Part shown: piece by piece, positions 36,072 to 45,468 of the stretch
Numbering within the stretch: the first letter of the stretch is position 1
Layout: each line of letters opens with the position of its first letter
Assembly (NCBI RefSeq): GCF_037094685.1
Contig: NZ_CP146614.1
Span: 6,696,001-6,760,000 of the forward strand
Direction: 5' to 3'
Length of the DNA: 64,000 nt
From: Massilia sp. METH4
Lineage (GTDB): Bacteria; Pseudomonadota; Gammaproteobacteria; Burkholderiales; Burkholderiaceae_D
The notes under the pieces: model-generated
What the model was told of the DNA's origin: nothing
What the model saw: only the letters and a program-made list of their open reading frames with translations
Databases searched by the model: none
Translations under genes and position numbers: made by a program

Positions 36072-36403
36072 TGTCGTTGTCCTGTGCATCCATCCGCGGC
36101 GCGGCATTATCATCAACGAAAATAAACCGACAGGTGCTGTTATATGCTTATATTATTATTAACCCATTATCCCCGGTTGAGCAGGCACCCGCCAAATAAA
36201 CTTGTTTCGACGAAAAACCATTCGGAATCAGCTACTTGCGATCAGCCGACGCGCCAATGAAATCCCTGGACAAGTACGGATGATCATAGCAGCGAAAATC
36301 CCACGCAATTCTCACACATTATTACCGGGACACCCGAAATAAAATGCCGGGCGGAGGCCATGCACCTGTTCCGTGCATGGCCCGGCCGCAATGAGGATGA
36401 CTT
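36072..36403. other. AT-rich intergenic region
   Basis: About 330 bp upstream of the small membrane protein gene with no convincing ORF. The part from about 36117 to 36345 is clearly richer in A and T than the surrounding DNA. It probably holds the promoter of the small gene and the terminator of the M16 protease (36346-36386). Confidence 0.5.
36346..36386 (-). terminator. Probable terminator of the M16 protease gene
   Basis: GCCGGGC (36346-36352) pairs with GCCCGGC (36380-36386) and CATGCAC (36359-36365) with GTGCATG (36373-36379), leaving a 6-nt bulge and a 7-nt loop. On the minus strand the stem is followed by ATTTTATTT. The orientation fits termination of transcripts from the protease gene at 36610-39429. 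Confidence 0.7.
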
Positions 36404-36506
36404 AGAGCGCCTAACAAAACCCCCATGGCTGCGTTGCAGCGTCTCGCCGTACAGGTGTACTGTCTTCGACGCCGCGCCTTGCCCTGCGGGTTTTGTTAGG
36501 CGCTCT
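36404..36506. repeat. 103-bp palindromic intergenic repeat, unit 1
   Basis: Ends in a perfect 19-bp inverted repeat (AGAGCGCCTAACAAAACCC at 36404-36422, complement at 36488-36506). The centre is an imperfect palindrome around GTACAGGTGTAC. A second unit follows after 1 bp. It resembles ERIC-like intergenic elements in size and shape; I see no coding capacity. Confidence 0.85.
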
Positions 36507-36507
36507 T

Positions 36508-36610
36508 AGAGCGCCAAACAATAGCCCCATGGCTGCGTTGCAGCGTCTCGCCGTACAGGTGTACTGTCTTCGACGCCGCGCCTTGCCCTGCGGGTTTTGT
36601 CGGGCGCTCT
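36508..36610. repeat. 103-bp palindromic intergenic repeat, unit 2
   Basis: Same length and orientation as unit 1. The inner part (about 36525-36600) is identical to the matching part of unit 1, while the outer arms have diverged (CCAAACAATAG against CCTAACAAAAC). Its right end runs into the reverse complement of the TAA stop codon of the M16 protease (36610-36612). Confidence 0.85.
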
Positions 36611-39429
36611 TACTTTGCCTCGGGATAAAGCACGACCTGCACGTAATTGTCGAAGTCCACGTAGCGCTGCGCGGCAGCCTGGACCTCCGCCGGCGTTACC
36701 TGGGCTATGCGCTGTTCGACTTGCAGGATCGATTCGGGCGGGAAGCCGTTCAGGTGCATCGCCTGCAACTGGCTCATCCAATAGGCATTTTCGCGGATCG
36801 CGCGGCGGTGGCTGGTCAGCCAGTTCTGCTTCACTTTCGCCAGGTCGGCCGCATCGGGGCCGTTTTCCTGCAGCTTGCGGATTTCCGCGAACGCGGCCGC
36901 GATTACCTTGTCCACGTTTTCCGGACCGCAGGGCAGCGCCAGCGATACCGAATAGTTGGCGTACGGCGTCTTGGCCACGCCGCCGCTGGCACCGCCGCCA
37001 TAGATCAGGCCCAGCTGTTCGCGCAACACCTCGGTCAGCTTGATGTTCAGCACTTCGATGAATGCCTGCATGCGCAGCTGGGCGGCTTGCGAAAACTCCG
37101 TCTCGCCGGTGAACGTGATCGCCACATTGCTCTTGGCTTCCTTGCCGCGCCGCACCTCCTTCTTCACCACGCCGCGGACCGGGCGCACGCCGCGGTCGCG
37201 GTAGGTCACCGGGATGTCCGCGGCGGGCAGCGCCCCCAGGTAAGTGGCCAGCAAGGGCTTGAGCTTGACGGGATCGAAGCTGCCGACGAAGAAGAACGTC
37301 ATGCCTTTCGCGCTGGAGAACCGGTCGCGGTAGATCTGCTGCACGCGGTCGAGCTGCACCTTGTCGAAGTCTTCCGGCCGCGGCGTGCGCGGCACGCGCG
37401 GGTGATTGCCGTAGAGCGTGGTGCGCACGGTGTCGACGAACTCCGCCTCCGGCCGCGCGAAGGCGTTGCGCGCCATGTCGCGCTGGCGGGCGATAAAGGA
37501 ATGGAACAGTGCTTCGTCGCGCCGCGGCTGCGTGAGCCTGACGTAGGTGAGCTGGAGCAGCGTCTCGATGTCGGCGCTGCCGGCAGTGCCGGTGAGTCCT
37601 TCGGACAGCTCGGCCATCGATACGCCGACGCCAGCACTCTTGCCGGCCAGGATCTTTTGCAGGTCGGCCGGCGTGTAGTTCAGGGCGCCCATCTGCGCGG
37701 CCAGCGGCCCGGCGTAGCGGGCGTTCAAGATATCCTCGTCGTCGAACAGCGACTGGCCGCCGTAGCGCACGGCGCCCATCAGCACCTGGTCGTTGCGGAA
37801 GTCGGTCGGCTTGAGCACGACCTTCACGCCGTTCGACAGCGTCAGTTCCAACGTGCCGAGCGCCTTGTTTTCCTGTTCAGCGACGATGCGGCCCGGCGCC
37901 GGCGGCTTGTCCAGCAGGGTCGCGGCATACGCCTTGTCCTCGCGCGCCGTCACCGTCTGCTTGTGCGCGTTGTCGACGGCGGCCAGCAGCTCGCCGCCAG
38001 TCGGCGGCAGGCGGTCCTTCAGGTTGCCCATGAGGATCACGAGCTTCTTGTCGTCGGACGGGATCGCTTCGCGGACCGCCGCGTTCACCTCGTCGAGGGT
38101 AATGCCCGGGATCAGCGCCTGCGCATACGCATACTCGTTCTGGATGCCGGGAATCGGTTCGTCTTCCAGGAAGTGGCGGATGTACTCGGCCACGAACGCC
38201 GCCGAGTCGGACTTGTCACGCTCGGCGTACATGCGTTCGTAGTTGCGCAACATCGTCTTCTTCGCCCTATCGAGTTCGGATGCCGTGAAACCGAACTGCC
38301 GCGCCCGTTCGCCCTCCTGGATCAGCGCATTGATCGCCGGCACGTGGCCGCCCTTGCCGAGCAGCGCCGACACGGAGAACGAGCGGTGCCCGCGCACCAC
38401 CTTGCCCATGCCGCTGCCACCCTGGATAAACGGCGGGTCGGCCTGCTGCGTCAATTCCATGATGCGCTGGCTGAGCATCGCGCCATACAGCCTCTCGACG
38501 AGATCGCGGCGGTAGCCGCCGTACGTGGGGTCTTCGGGATTGGGCTCGATGGGATAGCGGATATACAGCACGTCGGCAGGCGCCTCGCGGTCGGTAATCA
38601 CCAGCCCTTCGTCCACCTTGCGTTCGGGGATTGCCGCGTACTCGCGCGGGCGTGGATTTTCCGGGTTCTTCAGCTTGCCGAAATGCGCCTTGATCAGCTT
38701 TTCCGCCTCGGCCGGGTCGATGTCGCCGACCGCCATCACGGCCATCAGGTCGGGCCGGTACCAGTCGCGGTAGAAACGCCGGATCGCCTCAGGCTTGAAG
38801 GTGCGCAGCACCTCGGCCTTGCCGATCGGCAGGCGCTCGGCATAGCGCGAACCGTTGAACAGTTTCGGGTACAGCACCTGGTTCATGCGGTCATTGGCGC
38901 CCTTGCCCATGCGCAGTTCCTCGAGCACGATGCCGCGTTCGCTTTCGATATCCGCGTCGTTGAAGGTGATGCCGTGTGCCCAATCCTCCAGCACGAGAAA
39001 GCCCTTGGCCACCGCTTCCTTCGAATCGGTGGGAATCGGCAGCATGTACACAGTCTGGTCGAAGCTCGTGTAGGCATTCAGGTCGCGGCCGAACTTCACG
39101 CCGATCGATTGCAGGTAGGACACCAGCTCATGGCGCTTGAAATTGGTCGAACCGTTGAACGCCATGTGTTCGGTGAAGTGCGCCAGGCCCAGCTGGTCCT
39201 CGTCCTCCAGGATCGACCCGGCCTTCACGACGAGCCGCAGCTCGAGCCGCTTTTCCGGCTTGCCGTTCTTCTGGATGTAGTAGGTGAGGCCGTTGGGCAG
39301 CTTGCCGACCTTGACGTAGGGCGCCACCGGCAGCGTGTCGCCGGGCGCCGGCAACGGCGCGGACTGGGCGAGGAGCGCGGCACCGAGCAAGGCCGCGGCG
39401 CTGGCGAGTCTGAATGTACTGAACTTCAT
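36610..39429 (-). CDS. M16 family zinc metallopeptidase (pitrilysin type)
   Basis: 939 residues from the ATG at 39429; an upstream GTG or ATG in frame would add 12 residues before the signal peptide and is rejected. Signal peptide about 1-22 (ASAAALLGAALLAQSAP), so periplasmic or surface exposed. The inverted zinc motif HFTEH is at residues 84-88 (H84, E87 and H88), in LGLAHFTEHMAFNGS. The full length holds two M16 pairs (active and inactive halves), as in pitrilysins. The stop codon is the first three bases of the adjoining palindromic repeat. Confidence 0.93.
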   Translation of the reverse strand: MKFSTFRLASAAALLGAALLAQSAPLPAPGDTLPVAPYVKVGKLPNGLTYYIQKNGKPEKRLELRLVVKAGSILEDEDQLGLAHFTEHMAFNGSTNFKRHELVSYLQSIGVKFGRDLNAYTSFDQTVYMLPIPTDSKEAVAKGFLVLEDWAHGITFNDADIESERGIVLEELRMGKGANDRMNQVLYPKLFNGSRYAERLPIGKAEVLRTFKPEAIRRFYRDWYRPDLMAVMAVGDIDPAEAEKLIKAHFGKLKNPENPRPREYAAIPERKVDEGLVITDREAPADVLYIRYPIEPNPEDPTYGGYRRDLVERLYGAMLSQRIMELTQQADPPFIQGGSGMGKVVRGHRSFSVSALLGKGGHVPAINALIQEGERARQFGFTASELDRAKKTMLRNYERMYAERDKSDSAAFVAEYIRHFLEDEPIPGIQNEYAYAQALIPGITLDEVNAAVREAIPSDDKKLVILMGNLKDRLPPTGGELLAAVDNAHKQTVTAREDKAYAATLLDKPPAPGRIVAEQENKALGTLELTLSNGVKVVLKPTDFRNDQVLMGAVRYGGQSLFDDEDILNARYAGPLAAQMGALNYTPADLQKILAGKSAGVGVSMAELSEGLTGTAGSADIETLLQLTYVRLTQPRRDEALFHSFIARQRDMARNAFARPEAEFVDTVRTTLYGNHPRVPRTPRPEDFDKVQLDRVQQIYRDRFSSAKGMTFFFVGSFDPVKLKPLLATYLGALPAADIPVTYRDRGVRPVRGVVKKEVRRGKEAKSNVAITFTGETEFSQAAQLRMQAFIEVLNIKLTEVLREQLGLIYGGGASGGVAKTPYANYSVSLALPCGPENVDKVIAAAFAEIRKLQENGPDAADLAKVKQNWLTSHRRAIRENAYWMSQLQAMHLNGFPPESILQVEQRIAQVTPAEVQAAAQRYVDFDNYVQVVLYPEAK

Positions 39430-39548
39430 GGAATCGATGCGGTCGGGTGGACGAAGCGACACCATACACCAGAATTCCGGGGCTCTGCTACAATCGCCGC
39501 GCCTGCCGCCGCTTCCCTAAGCGCGGCGGGCAAACAATTTAATCTACG

Positions 39549-39688
39549 TCTTCGGGGCGGGGTGCGATTCCCCACCGGCGGTATGGCCTTCGGGCCGAGC
39601 CCGCGAGCGCCTGTACGGCTCCGCCGTGCAGGGTCAGCAGACCTGGTGAGAGGCCAGGGCCGACGGTATAGTCCGGATGAAAGAAGAT
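39549..39688 (+). ncRNA. FMN riboswitch (RFN element)
   Basis: All conserved blocks are readable: TCTTCGGGGCGGGGTG near 39549, ATTCCCCACCGGCGGTAT at 39567-39584, AGCCCGCGAGCGCC at about 39599, TGGTGAGAGGCCAG at about 39643, then GCCGACGGTATAGTCCGGAT and GAAAGAAGA to 39688. It binds FMN and controls the ribB gene 119 nt downstream, most likely by blocking translation or by early termination at high FMN. Confidence 0.96.
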
Positions 39689-39806
39689 GTGCGTCGCCTG
39701 TGCGTCGCCTGTGCTCGCCTGCGCCTGCCTGCCAGGCTGCGTGCGCCGGTGCGCGCCGGTTCGCTGTGCCCTGGAGCGTTTTTCGCCATTGCGAGGAGCG
39801 TTTCCC

Positions 39807-40454
39807 ATGTCTGTCCAAGAACTCAATCCTACCACCTCTCCCGACCTGCGTGGCCGCATTGCCGCCGCGCTCGACGCCATGCGTGCCGGCGTGCCTGTCA
39901 TCCTGCTCGACGACTTCGACCGCGAGAACGAAGCCGACCTGATCGTCGCGTGCGACCAGCTGACCGTCGAGACCATGGCGCTGATGATCCGCGAATGCAG
40001 TGGCATCGTGTGCCTGTGCCTGACGGCCGAGCGCGTGCGCGAACTCGAATTGCCGCCGATGGCGATCGAGAACGGCAGCCGCTACGGTACACCGTTCACC
40101 GTGTCCATCGAAGCGCGGCATGGCGTGACGACCGGCGTCTCCGCGGCAGACCGCGTGACGACGATCCGCGCCGCCACCGCGCCGGATGCAAAACCGCACG
40201 ACCTGGTGCGGCCCGGCCACGTGTTCCCCCTCCGGGCCACGCCGGGCGGCGTGCTGGCCCGCGCCGGCCATACCGAGGGCTCGGTGGACCTGGCGATCAT
40301 GGCCGGCCTGAACCCGGCCGCCGTGCTGTGCGAGCTGATGAACCCGGACGGCACGATGATGCGCGGCGACGACATCGAACACTTCGCCGCGCAACACGGC
40401 ATGCCGATCCTTACGATCGCCGAGATGATCGAATGGCGCAAGCTGCACGGCTGA
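39807..40454 (+). CDS. ribB: 3,4-dihydroxy-2-butanone-4-phosphate synthase
   Basis: 215 residues from the ATG at 39807, preceded by GAGGAG. It converts ribulose 5-phosphate to 3,4-dihydroxy-2-butanone 4-phosphate and formate in riboflavin synthesis. Family motifs: [19 protein letters not shown] (acidic Mg site), [40 protein letters not shown]. It is the stand-alone RibB type, without a GTP cyclohydrolase II domain. Controlled by the FMN riboswitch. The 3' end overlaps the convergent MFS gene by 44 bp. Confidence 0.96.
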   Translation: MSVQELNPTTSPDLRGRIAAALDAMRAGVPVILLDDFDRENEADLIVACDQLTVETMALMIRECSGIVCLCLTAERVRELELPPMAIENGSRYGTPFTVSIEARHGVTTGVSAADRVTTIRAATAPDAKPHDLVRPGHVFPLRATPGGVLARAGHTEGSVDLAIMAGLNPAAVLCELMNPDGTMMRGDDIEHFAAQHGMPILTIAEMIEWRKLHG

Positions 40455-41814
40455 CGCCCTGCTCCGGCAGCGCGGCCGGCACCGCCGCGGCGGCGGCCGG
40501 CTGCACGCGGCGGTGCACCGCCAGCCACGCGATCGCGAAGCCGGCCGCGAACAGCGTATAGACGATCTCCTGGCGGGCTTCCCATGCCCGCACCGCGTGC
40601 AGGACCGTGCCGGCCGCCGCCACGCCCAGCAGCGCACCGATCTGCCGGCTGGCGTTCAGGGCCGCCCCGGCGGCACTGGCATGCGCCTTGCCGCCGGCGC
40701 CCATCACGGTCGCCGTCATGGCCGGGATCGCGAAGCCCACGGCGAAGAACATCAGCGTACCGCCCGCGACGACCATCCAGGCCGGTGTCGCCGCCGTGGC
40801 TTGCGTGAGCAGCAGCGCAGCCACGGCCGCCCCGCCCATGCCCGTCAACAGGGGCATGCGCGTGCCGTGCCGGGCGACCGCGCGGCCCGACAGCACGTTC
40901 GACACGCCGGCCGCCGCCGTCATCGGCAGGATCGCCAGGCCGGTGCCCAGCGCGCCGCTCCCCTGCACGCCCTGCATCCACAGGCTCAGCACGAACAGGT
41001 GGCCGAACGAGCCGAAGTTGATCGCCAGGCCGGTCAGCACGGCAGCGCGGAAGGGCGCGATGCCGTACAGCGCGCGCGGCAGGATCGGTTGCGCGGCGGA
41101 GCGCTCGTCCCACACCAGCAGCAGGGCCATCGTGGCCGACGCCACGAGCGCGCTCACGACCGGCACGGAAACCCAGCCCAGCACCGGTCCCTCGATCAGC
41201 ACGAAGGCCAGCGCCGCCAGCGCGCCGGCGCCGAGCGCATGGCTGGCCAGCCGCAGCTCGCGGGCATGGGCGCGGGGCGCCGGCGCCTTCACCTGCGCCA
41301 GCGCTATCCCCAGCAGCCCCACCGGCAAGTTCAGCCAGAAGATGCTGCGCCAGCCGAACGTTTCGACCAGCAGGCCGCCGGCCAGCGGCCCGGCGGTGGC
41401 GGCCGCGCTGACGATGGCAGCCCAGGCGCCGAACATCTTCGCGCGGCGCTTCTCGTCGTCCTCGGCATGGGTGAGCAGCGCGAGGGAACTGGGCATGAAC
41501 AGCGCCGCGCCGCTGCCCTGCAGCAGCCGGGCGGCCACCAGCGCCGCGCCGCTCGGCGCCAGCGCGCACAGCACGGAGCCCAGCACGAATACCGCCAGGC
41601 CGGCCTGGTAGGCGCGTTTCGCGCCGTGCCGGTCGGCCAGCGCGCCGCCGGCCAGCAGCAGCGCGGCGAATGTCAGCGTATAGCCGTCGACGACCCATAC
41701 CAGGCCGTCGAGCGGCACGTCCAGGTCGGTCGAGATGGCGGAGAGGGCCGTGTTCACGGCCGTCACGTCGATCATCGCCATCACGAAACCGATGGCGAGG
41801 GTAAACAGCAGCAT
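40411..41814 (-). CDS. MFS transporter, DHA2-type drug efflux
   Basis: 467 residues with 13-14 predicted transmembrane helices. MFS signatures: [19 protein letters not shown] (helix 1), [30 protein letters not shown], and [19 protein letters not shown]. This is the DHA2 layout of proton-driven drug exporters. GGAGGCACC precedes the ATG. Divergent from the LysR regulator at 41927, which probably controls it. The C-terminal 15 codons overlap the end of ribB. Confidence 0.9.
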   Translation of the reverse strand: MLLFTLAIGFVMAMIDVTAVNTALSAISTDLDVPLDGLVWVVDGYTLTFAALLLAGGALADRHGAKRAYQAGLAVFVLGSVLCALAPSGAALVAARLLQGSGAALFMPSSLALLTHAEDDEKRRAKMFGAWAAIVSAAATAGPLAGGLLVETFGWRSIFWLNLPVGLLGIALAQVKAPAPRAHARELRLASHALGAGALAALAFVLIEGPVLGWVSVPVVSALVASATMALLLVWDERSAAQPILPRALYGIAPFRAAVLTGLAINFGSFGHLFVLSLWMQGVQGSGALGTGLAILPMTAAAGVSNVLSGRAVARHGTRMPLLTGMGGAAVAALLLTQATAATPAWMVVAGGTLMFFAVGFAIPAMTATVMGAGGKAHASAAGAALNASRQIGALLGVAAAGTVLHAVRAWEARQEIVYTLFAAGFAIAWLAVHRRVQPAAAAAVPAALPEQGVSRAACAIRSSRRS

Positions 41815-41926
41815 GGTGCCTCCTTCTGTCGAATGGCAAAAGGTTAAGATGCTTGCCCGATGCAGTAAACATGCATATTATCGGCACCCTGATGCAAAAT
41901 TGCATGGAGAGGCAGGACAGGGCAGC

Positions 41927-42796
41927 ATGGACTGGGACGACGCACGTATCTTTCTCGGCATTTACCGCGCCGGCACGCTGCGCGGCGCGGCGGCCCAGCT
42001 GGGGATCGACCAGGCCACGGCGGGCCGGCGGCTGGCGGCGATGGAAGCGGCGCTGAACGCCAAGCTGTTCCTGCGCACGCCGTCCGGCTACGTGCCCACG
42101 CCGGCAGGCGAGATGGCGGCGCGGCCGGCCGAGAAGATGGAACAGGCGGCGCACCAGCTGGAGCGGGAGATGCAGGGCATCGACCACCGCCTCTCCGGCA
42201 CCGTGCGGGTGGCCACCACCGACACGATGGCGCAGTACTTCGTGATGGATGCGATCCGGCTGCTGCACGAACAGCACCCCGACATTCGCGTGGTGCTGCA
42301 CGTGACGACTGCCGTCACCAATCTCACGCGGCGCGAGGCCGACCTGGCCGTGCGCACGCTGAAACCCACCGATCCGGACCTGGTGTCGCGCCACCTGGCG
42401 CGGCGCTCGTCCGGCCTGTATGCCAGCAAGACCTACCTGCGCGAGCGGGGCGTGCCGCGCCTGGAGGATGGGCTGGCCGGGCACGATCTCGTCATCTATC
42501 ACGCATCGGTGGCGCCGCGCCAGGCCACGCACGTGGCCGGCGTGCCCGTGACGGGCGCCCGAGTCGCGCTGGAAGTGAACACGGGGCTGATGCTGATGGA
42601 GGCGACGCGCGCGGGGATCGGCATCGGCGAGCTGCCGGTGCACATGGCCGAGCGCGACCCGCAACTGGTGCGCATCTTCCCGGACCGGGTACACCAGTAC
42701 GACATGTATCTCGTGATGCACGGCGACCTGCATCGCACGGCACGCGTGCGGGCGGTGGCCGATGCGATCGTCGCTGCCGTACAGTCGGTCACATGA
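41927..42796 (+). CDS. LysR family transcriptional regulator
   Basis: 289 residues from the ATG at 41927; the frame is open far upstream into the divergent gene. N-terminal winged helix ([20 protein letters not shown], then [14 protein letters not shown]) and a LysR-type substrate-binding domain to the end. The 112-bp gap to the MFS gene has the palindrome TGCAAAATTGCA (41893-41904 region) and ATGCAGTAAACATGCAT, possible binding sites. The likely target is the MFS pump. It is 20 bp before the Mla-like permease gene. Confidence 0.88.
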   Translation: MDWDDARIFLGIYRAGTLRGAAAQLGIDQATAGRRLAAMEAALNAKLFLRTPSGYVPTPAGEMAARPAEKMEQAAHQLEREMQGIDHRLSGTVRVATTDTMAQYFVMDAIRLLHEQHPDIRVVLHVTTAVTNLTRREADLAVRTLKPTDPDLVSRHLARRSSGLYASKTYLRERGVPRLEDGLAGHDLVIYHASVAPRQATHVAGVPVTGARVALEVNTGLMLMEATRAGIGIGELPVHMAERDPQLVRIFPDRVHQYDMYLVMHGDLHRTARVRAVADAIVAAVQSVT

Positions 42797-42816
42797 CTGG
42801 ATGATAAGATTCGCAC

Positions 42817-43650
42817 ATGTCCACCCATGCCTCGATGTTCCCTTCCCTGCTGCGGCTGCACCGCGCGACCGTGGTCTGGCTCACCAGCTGGTGGCGCCTG
42901 CTGCAGTTCGCGGCGCTGATCCTGGCGCGCGCCGTCGCGCCGTCCACCTACCGGCGCGACAACCACCGGGCGCTGGCCAGCCACCTGGTGCTCGGCACCG
43001 CGCCGAATATCCTGTGGTTCTGCGTGCTGTCGGCCCTGATCAGCCTCGTCATCATCCGCATCGTCGTTGTCACGGCCACCTCGTACGGCTTGTCCGGCTA
43101 TGCGCTGGAGATGGTGGTGCGCGTGCTGGTGCTCGAACTCATTCCGCTGACGGCGGCGCTGTTCGTGGCGCTGCGCAGCACGCTGCCGGCCGGCGTGGAA
43201 TTCGCCCAGCGCCGGCTCGCCGCGGCGGCGGCGGCACCGGCAGGATCGGCCGGCCCCGCCGCCGATCCGGGCGAGGCGCTGCGCTGCGAGTTCTACCCGC
43301 GCGCCTCGGCGGGCATCTTCGCCGTGTGGCTGCTGGCCGCCGTCAGCTGCATCCTCACGCTGGTGCTGGCCTACCTCGTGATCTACGGCTTCACGCCGTA
43401 TGCGCTGCCGGGTTACACGCGGGTGGTCGGGCAGATCTTCAACCCGGCCGTGGCGCTGATCCTCATGCTGAAGATCTTCTTTTTCTCGCTGGCGGTCGGC
43501 ATCATCCCGCTGGCCTCCTCGTATTACGACGCGGCCGCGAACCCGTTCGCGGCGCGGCTGCGCTCCACGCACGGGCTGGCGGACATGGTGCGCATGTTTT
43601 CCGTGATCCTGCTGATCGAAGCCGCTTCGCTGATGGGCAACTACTATTGA
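42817..43650 (+). CDS. MlaE-family ABC transporter permease
   Basis: 277 residues. Five or six membrane helices; the central [20 protein letters not shown] matches the permease core of MlaE-like lipid transporters. An unusually Ala/Pro-rich segment (about residues 131-148) interrupts the middle. It is directly followed by an MCE protein and a lipoprotein, the usual partners in lipid transport between inner and outer membranes. No ATPase gene follows. Confidence 0.8.
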   Translation: MSTHASMFPSLLRLHRATVVWLTSWWRLLQFAALILARAVAPSTYRRDNHRALASHLVLGTAPNILWFCVLSALISLVIIRIVVVTATSYGLSGYALEMVVRVLVLELIPLTAALFVALRSTLPAGVEFAQRRLAAAAAAPAGSAGPAADPGEALRCEFYPRASAGIFAVWLLAAVSCILTLVLAYLVIYGFTPYALPGYTRVVGQIFNPAVALILMLKIFFFSLAVGIIPLASSYYDAAANPFAARLRSTHGLADMVRMFSVILLIEAASLMGNYY

Positions 43651-43656
43651 CGAATC

Positions 43657-44634
43657 ATGACTGACACATCTCCTCCCGCGCCGGCCACGCCGGCCGCTCC
43701 GGCCGAACCTGCACCGGTGCGCAATGCCGAACTCAAGGCCGCGCTGCTGCTGATCCTGATGGTGGCGCTGATCGCCGGCGCCGCCCTGTACCTGATGTAT
43801 GCGCGCGGCGCCTTCGAAGCGACGCAGCGGCTCGTGCTGACGGCCGACGACTCCGAAGGCGTCGCCGTCGGCATGGACGTGACGTTCGCCGGCTTCCCCA
43901 TCGGCCGCGTGCGCAGCATCGAGCTGTCGCGCGAGGGCAAGGCGCGCGTGCTCGTCGACGTGCCCGAAAAGGATGCACACTGGCTGCGCTCGAGCAGCAT
44001 CTTCACGCTGGAAAAAGGCATCGTGGGCGGCGCCAGGCTGCGCGCGTTCACCGGCATCCCGACCGATCCGCCGCTGCCGGACAATGCCGAACGCCCGCTG
44101 CTGGTCGGCGACGTGGCGGCCGAGATTCCGCGCCTGCTGGCTGCCGCGCGCGACATCCTCACCAACGTGACGGCGCTGACGGCCGCCGATTCGGCACTGG
44201 GCCAGAGCCTGGCCAATGTGCAGGGCGTGACCGAGAAGCTGAATGGCCCGGGCGGCGCGATGGGCCTGATCGCCGGCGAAGACCGCAAGGCGCGCGAACT
44301 GCTCGCCAATGCCAACTCGCTGATCGTGCGCGCCGACCGGCTGGTGGCCAACGCCGACAGCAAGGTATTCGGCGACAAGGGCGTGGCGAGCGATGCCCAG
44401 GTTGCGATCAAGCAGCTGGACGGCCTGCTGGCCGATGCCCGCGTCAGCGTGAAGAAGCTCGATGCCGTGCTGGAAGAAGCCCAGGCGGTGGGCAAGAACG
44501 CCCGTGTGGCCACCGAGGACCTGGGTGCGCTGCGCGCCGACGTGGACGCCAACCTGCGCAAGATCGAGCAACTCGTCAACGACATCAACCGCAAGTGGCC
44601 GTTCAAGCGCGAGACGGAGATCAAGCTGCCATGA
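43657..44634 (+). CDS. MlaD-family (MCE) lipid transport protein
   Basis: 325 residues. A short Pro/Ala-rich cytoplasmic start, one membrane helix (about 23-45, LLLILMVALIAGAALYLMY), an MCE domain (about 50-130; TADDSEGVAVGMDVTFAGFP) and a long helical C-terminal region with heptad-like Leu/Ala (about 150-310). The MCE domain forms a periplasmic ring that carries lipids. Starts 6 bp after the permease and overlaps the next gene by 4 bp. Confidence 0.87.
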   Translation: MTDTSPPAPATPAAPAEPAPVRNAELKAALLLILMVALIAGAALYLMYARGAFEATQRLVLTADDSEGVAVGMDVTFAGFPIGRVRSIELSREGKARVLVDVPEKDAHWLRSSSIFTLEKGIVGGARLRAFTGIPTDPPLPDNAERPLLVGDVAAEIPRLLAAARDILTNVTALTAADSALGQSLANVQGVTEKLNGPGGAMGLIAGEDRKARELLANANSLIVRADRLVANADSKVFGDKGVASDAQVAIKQLDGLLADARVSVKKLDAVLEEAQAVGKNARVATEDLGALRADVDANLRKIEQLVNDINRKWPFKRETEIKLP

Positions 44635-45290
44635 AGCGACTGTTCATTCTCGCCTTGCCCGTGCTGGTTGTCGCTTGCAGTGGCGGGCCGCCCGTGCCCG
44701 ACTGGAAGATGAATGCGCAGAGCGCGCTGGAGCGCTCCACGAATGCCTGGATGGCCGGGCGCGACCTCGTCGAGCAGAACGAATTCCAGCATGCCCGCGA
44801 CGATATCGCCGCCACCGGCAAGGTCGACCTGGTGATCCGCGCCGAATTGATACGCTGCGCGGCCCGCACCGCCGCGCTGGTGTTCGAGGATTGCGCCGGC
44901 TTCGACGCGCTGCGCGCCGATGCCACGCCTGCCGATGCCGCCTATGCCGCGTACCTGGCCGGCCGCGCCCGGCCGGCGGACGCCGCCCTGCTGCCCGAAC
45001 CGCAGCGCGCGGTGCTGGCCGCCGCCTCCGACACGGCCGCCGCCTCGACCGTGAAAGGCATCGCCGACCCGCTGTCGCAACTGGTCGCCGCCGGCGCCCT
45101 CTTCAAGGCCAGCCGCGCCACGCCCGAGCTGATCGCCCAGGCCATCGCCACCGCCTCCGACCAGGGCTGGCGCCGTCCCCTGCTCGCCTGGCTGAACGTA
45201 GACGCCCTGCGCGCCGAGGGAGCCGGCGCCACCGACGAAGCCGCCCGCATCCGGCGGCGCATCGCCCTGGTCGAAGGCCAGCCCCGCTGA
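44631..45290 (+). CDS. Putative lipoprotein of the Mla-like cassette
   Basis: 219 residues. The lipoprotein signal (LFILALPVLVVACSGG) has a lipobox-like VVAC with the cysteine near residue 15. The rest is alanine-rich and helical, with TPR-like spacing, and no recognised domain. Coupled to the MCE gene through an ATGA overlap. It may be the outer-membrane or periplasmic partner of the permease/MCE pair, but that is inferred from position only. Confidence 0.7.
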   Translation: MKRLFILALPVLVVACSGGPPVPDWKMNAQSALERSTNAWMAGRDLVEQNEFQHARDDIAATGKVDLVIRAELIRCAARTAALVFEDCAGFDALRADATPADAAYAAYLAGRARPADAALLPEPQRAVLAAASDTAAASTVKGIADPLSQLVAAGALFKASRATPELIAQAIATASDQGWRRPLLAWLNVDALRAEGAGATDEAARIRRRIALVEGQPR

Positions 45291-45300
45291 CCGCCCAGCC

Positions 45301-45468
45301 CGCTGGTCGCTTTACAACACGGGGACTGTCCCCGAATTTTTACAACAGGGACAGTCCCCGAATTTTTACAACAGCCAGCTGAGCAGCCTCGCAATGGCGC
45401 GGCAGCTTAGCGTACCGAGCGCAGCCGCTCAGCTCGCTGGTCGCTTTACAACACAGGGACTGTCCCCG
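45301..45468. repeat. Cluster of GGGACTGTCCCC repeats
   Basis: A 34-nt repeat starting CGCTGGTCGCTTTACAACAC occurs at 45301-45334 and 45435-45468 with one difference. Between them, GAATTTTTACAACA occurs at 45334 and 45360, and another GGGACAGTCCCC lies at 45348-45359. The motifs can pair as small hairpins. The right copy encodes the last codons and the stop of the amidohydrolase on the minus strand. Confidence 0.8.

Noticed and set aside
36493..39942. 1149-codon plus-strand frame over the M16 protease and riboswitch
   Set aside because: Antisense shadow of the protease that runs through the FMN riboswitch, whose RNA structure excludes it.
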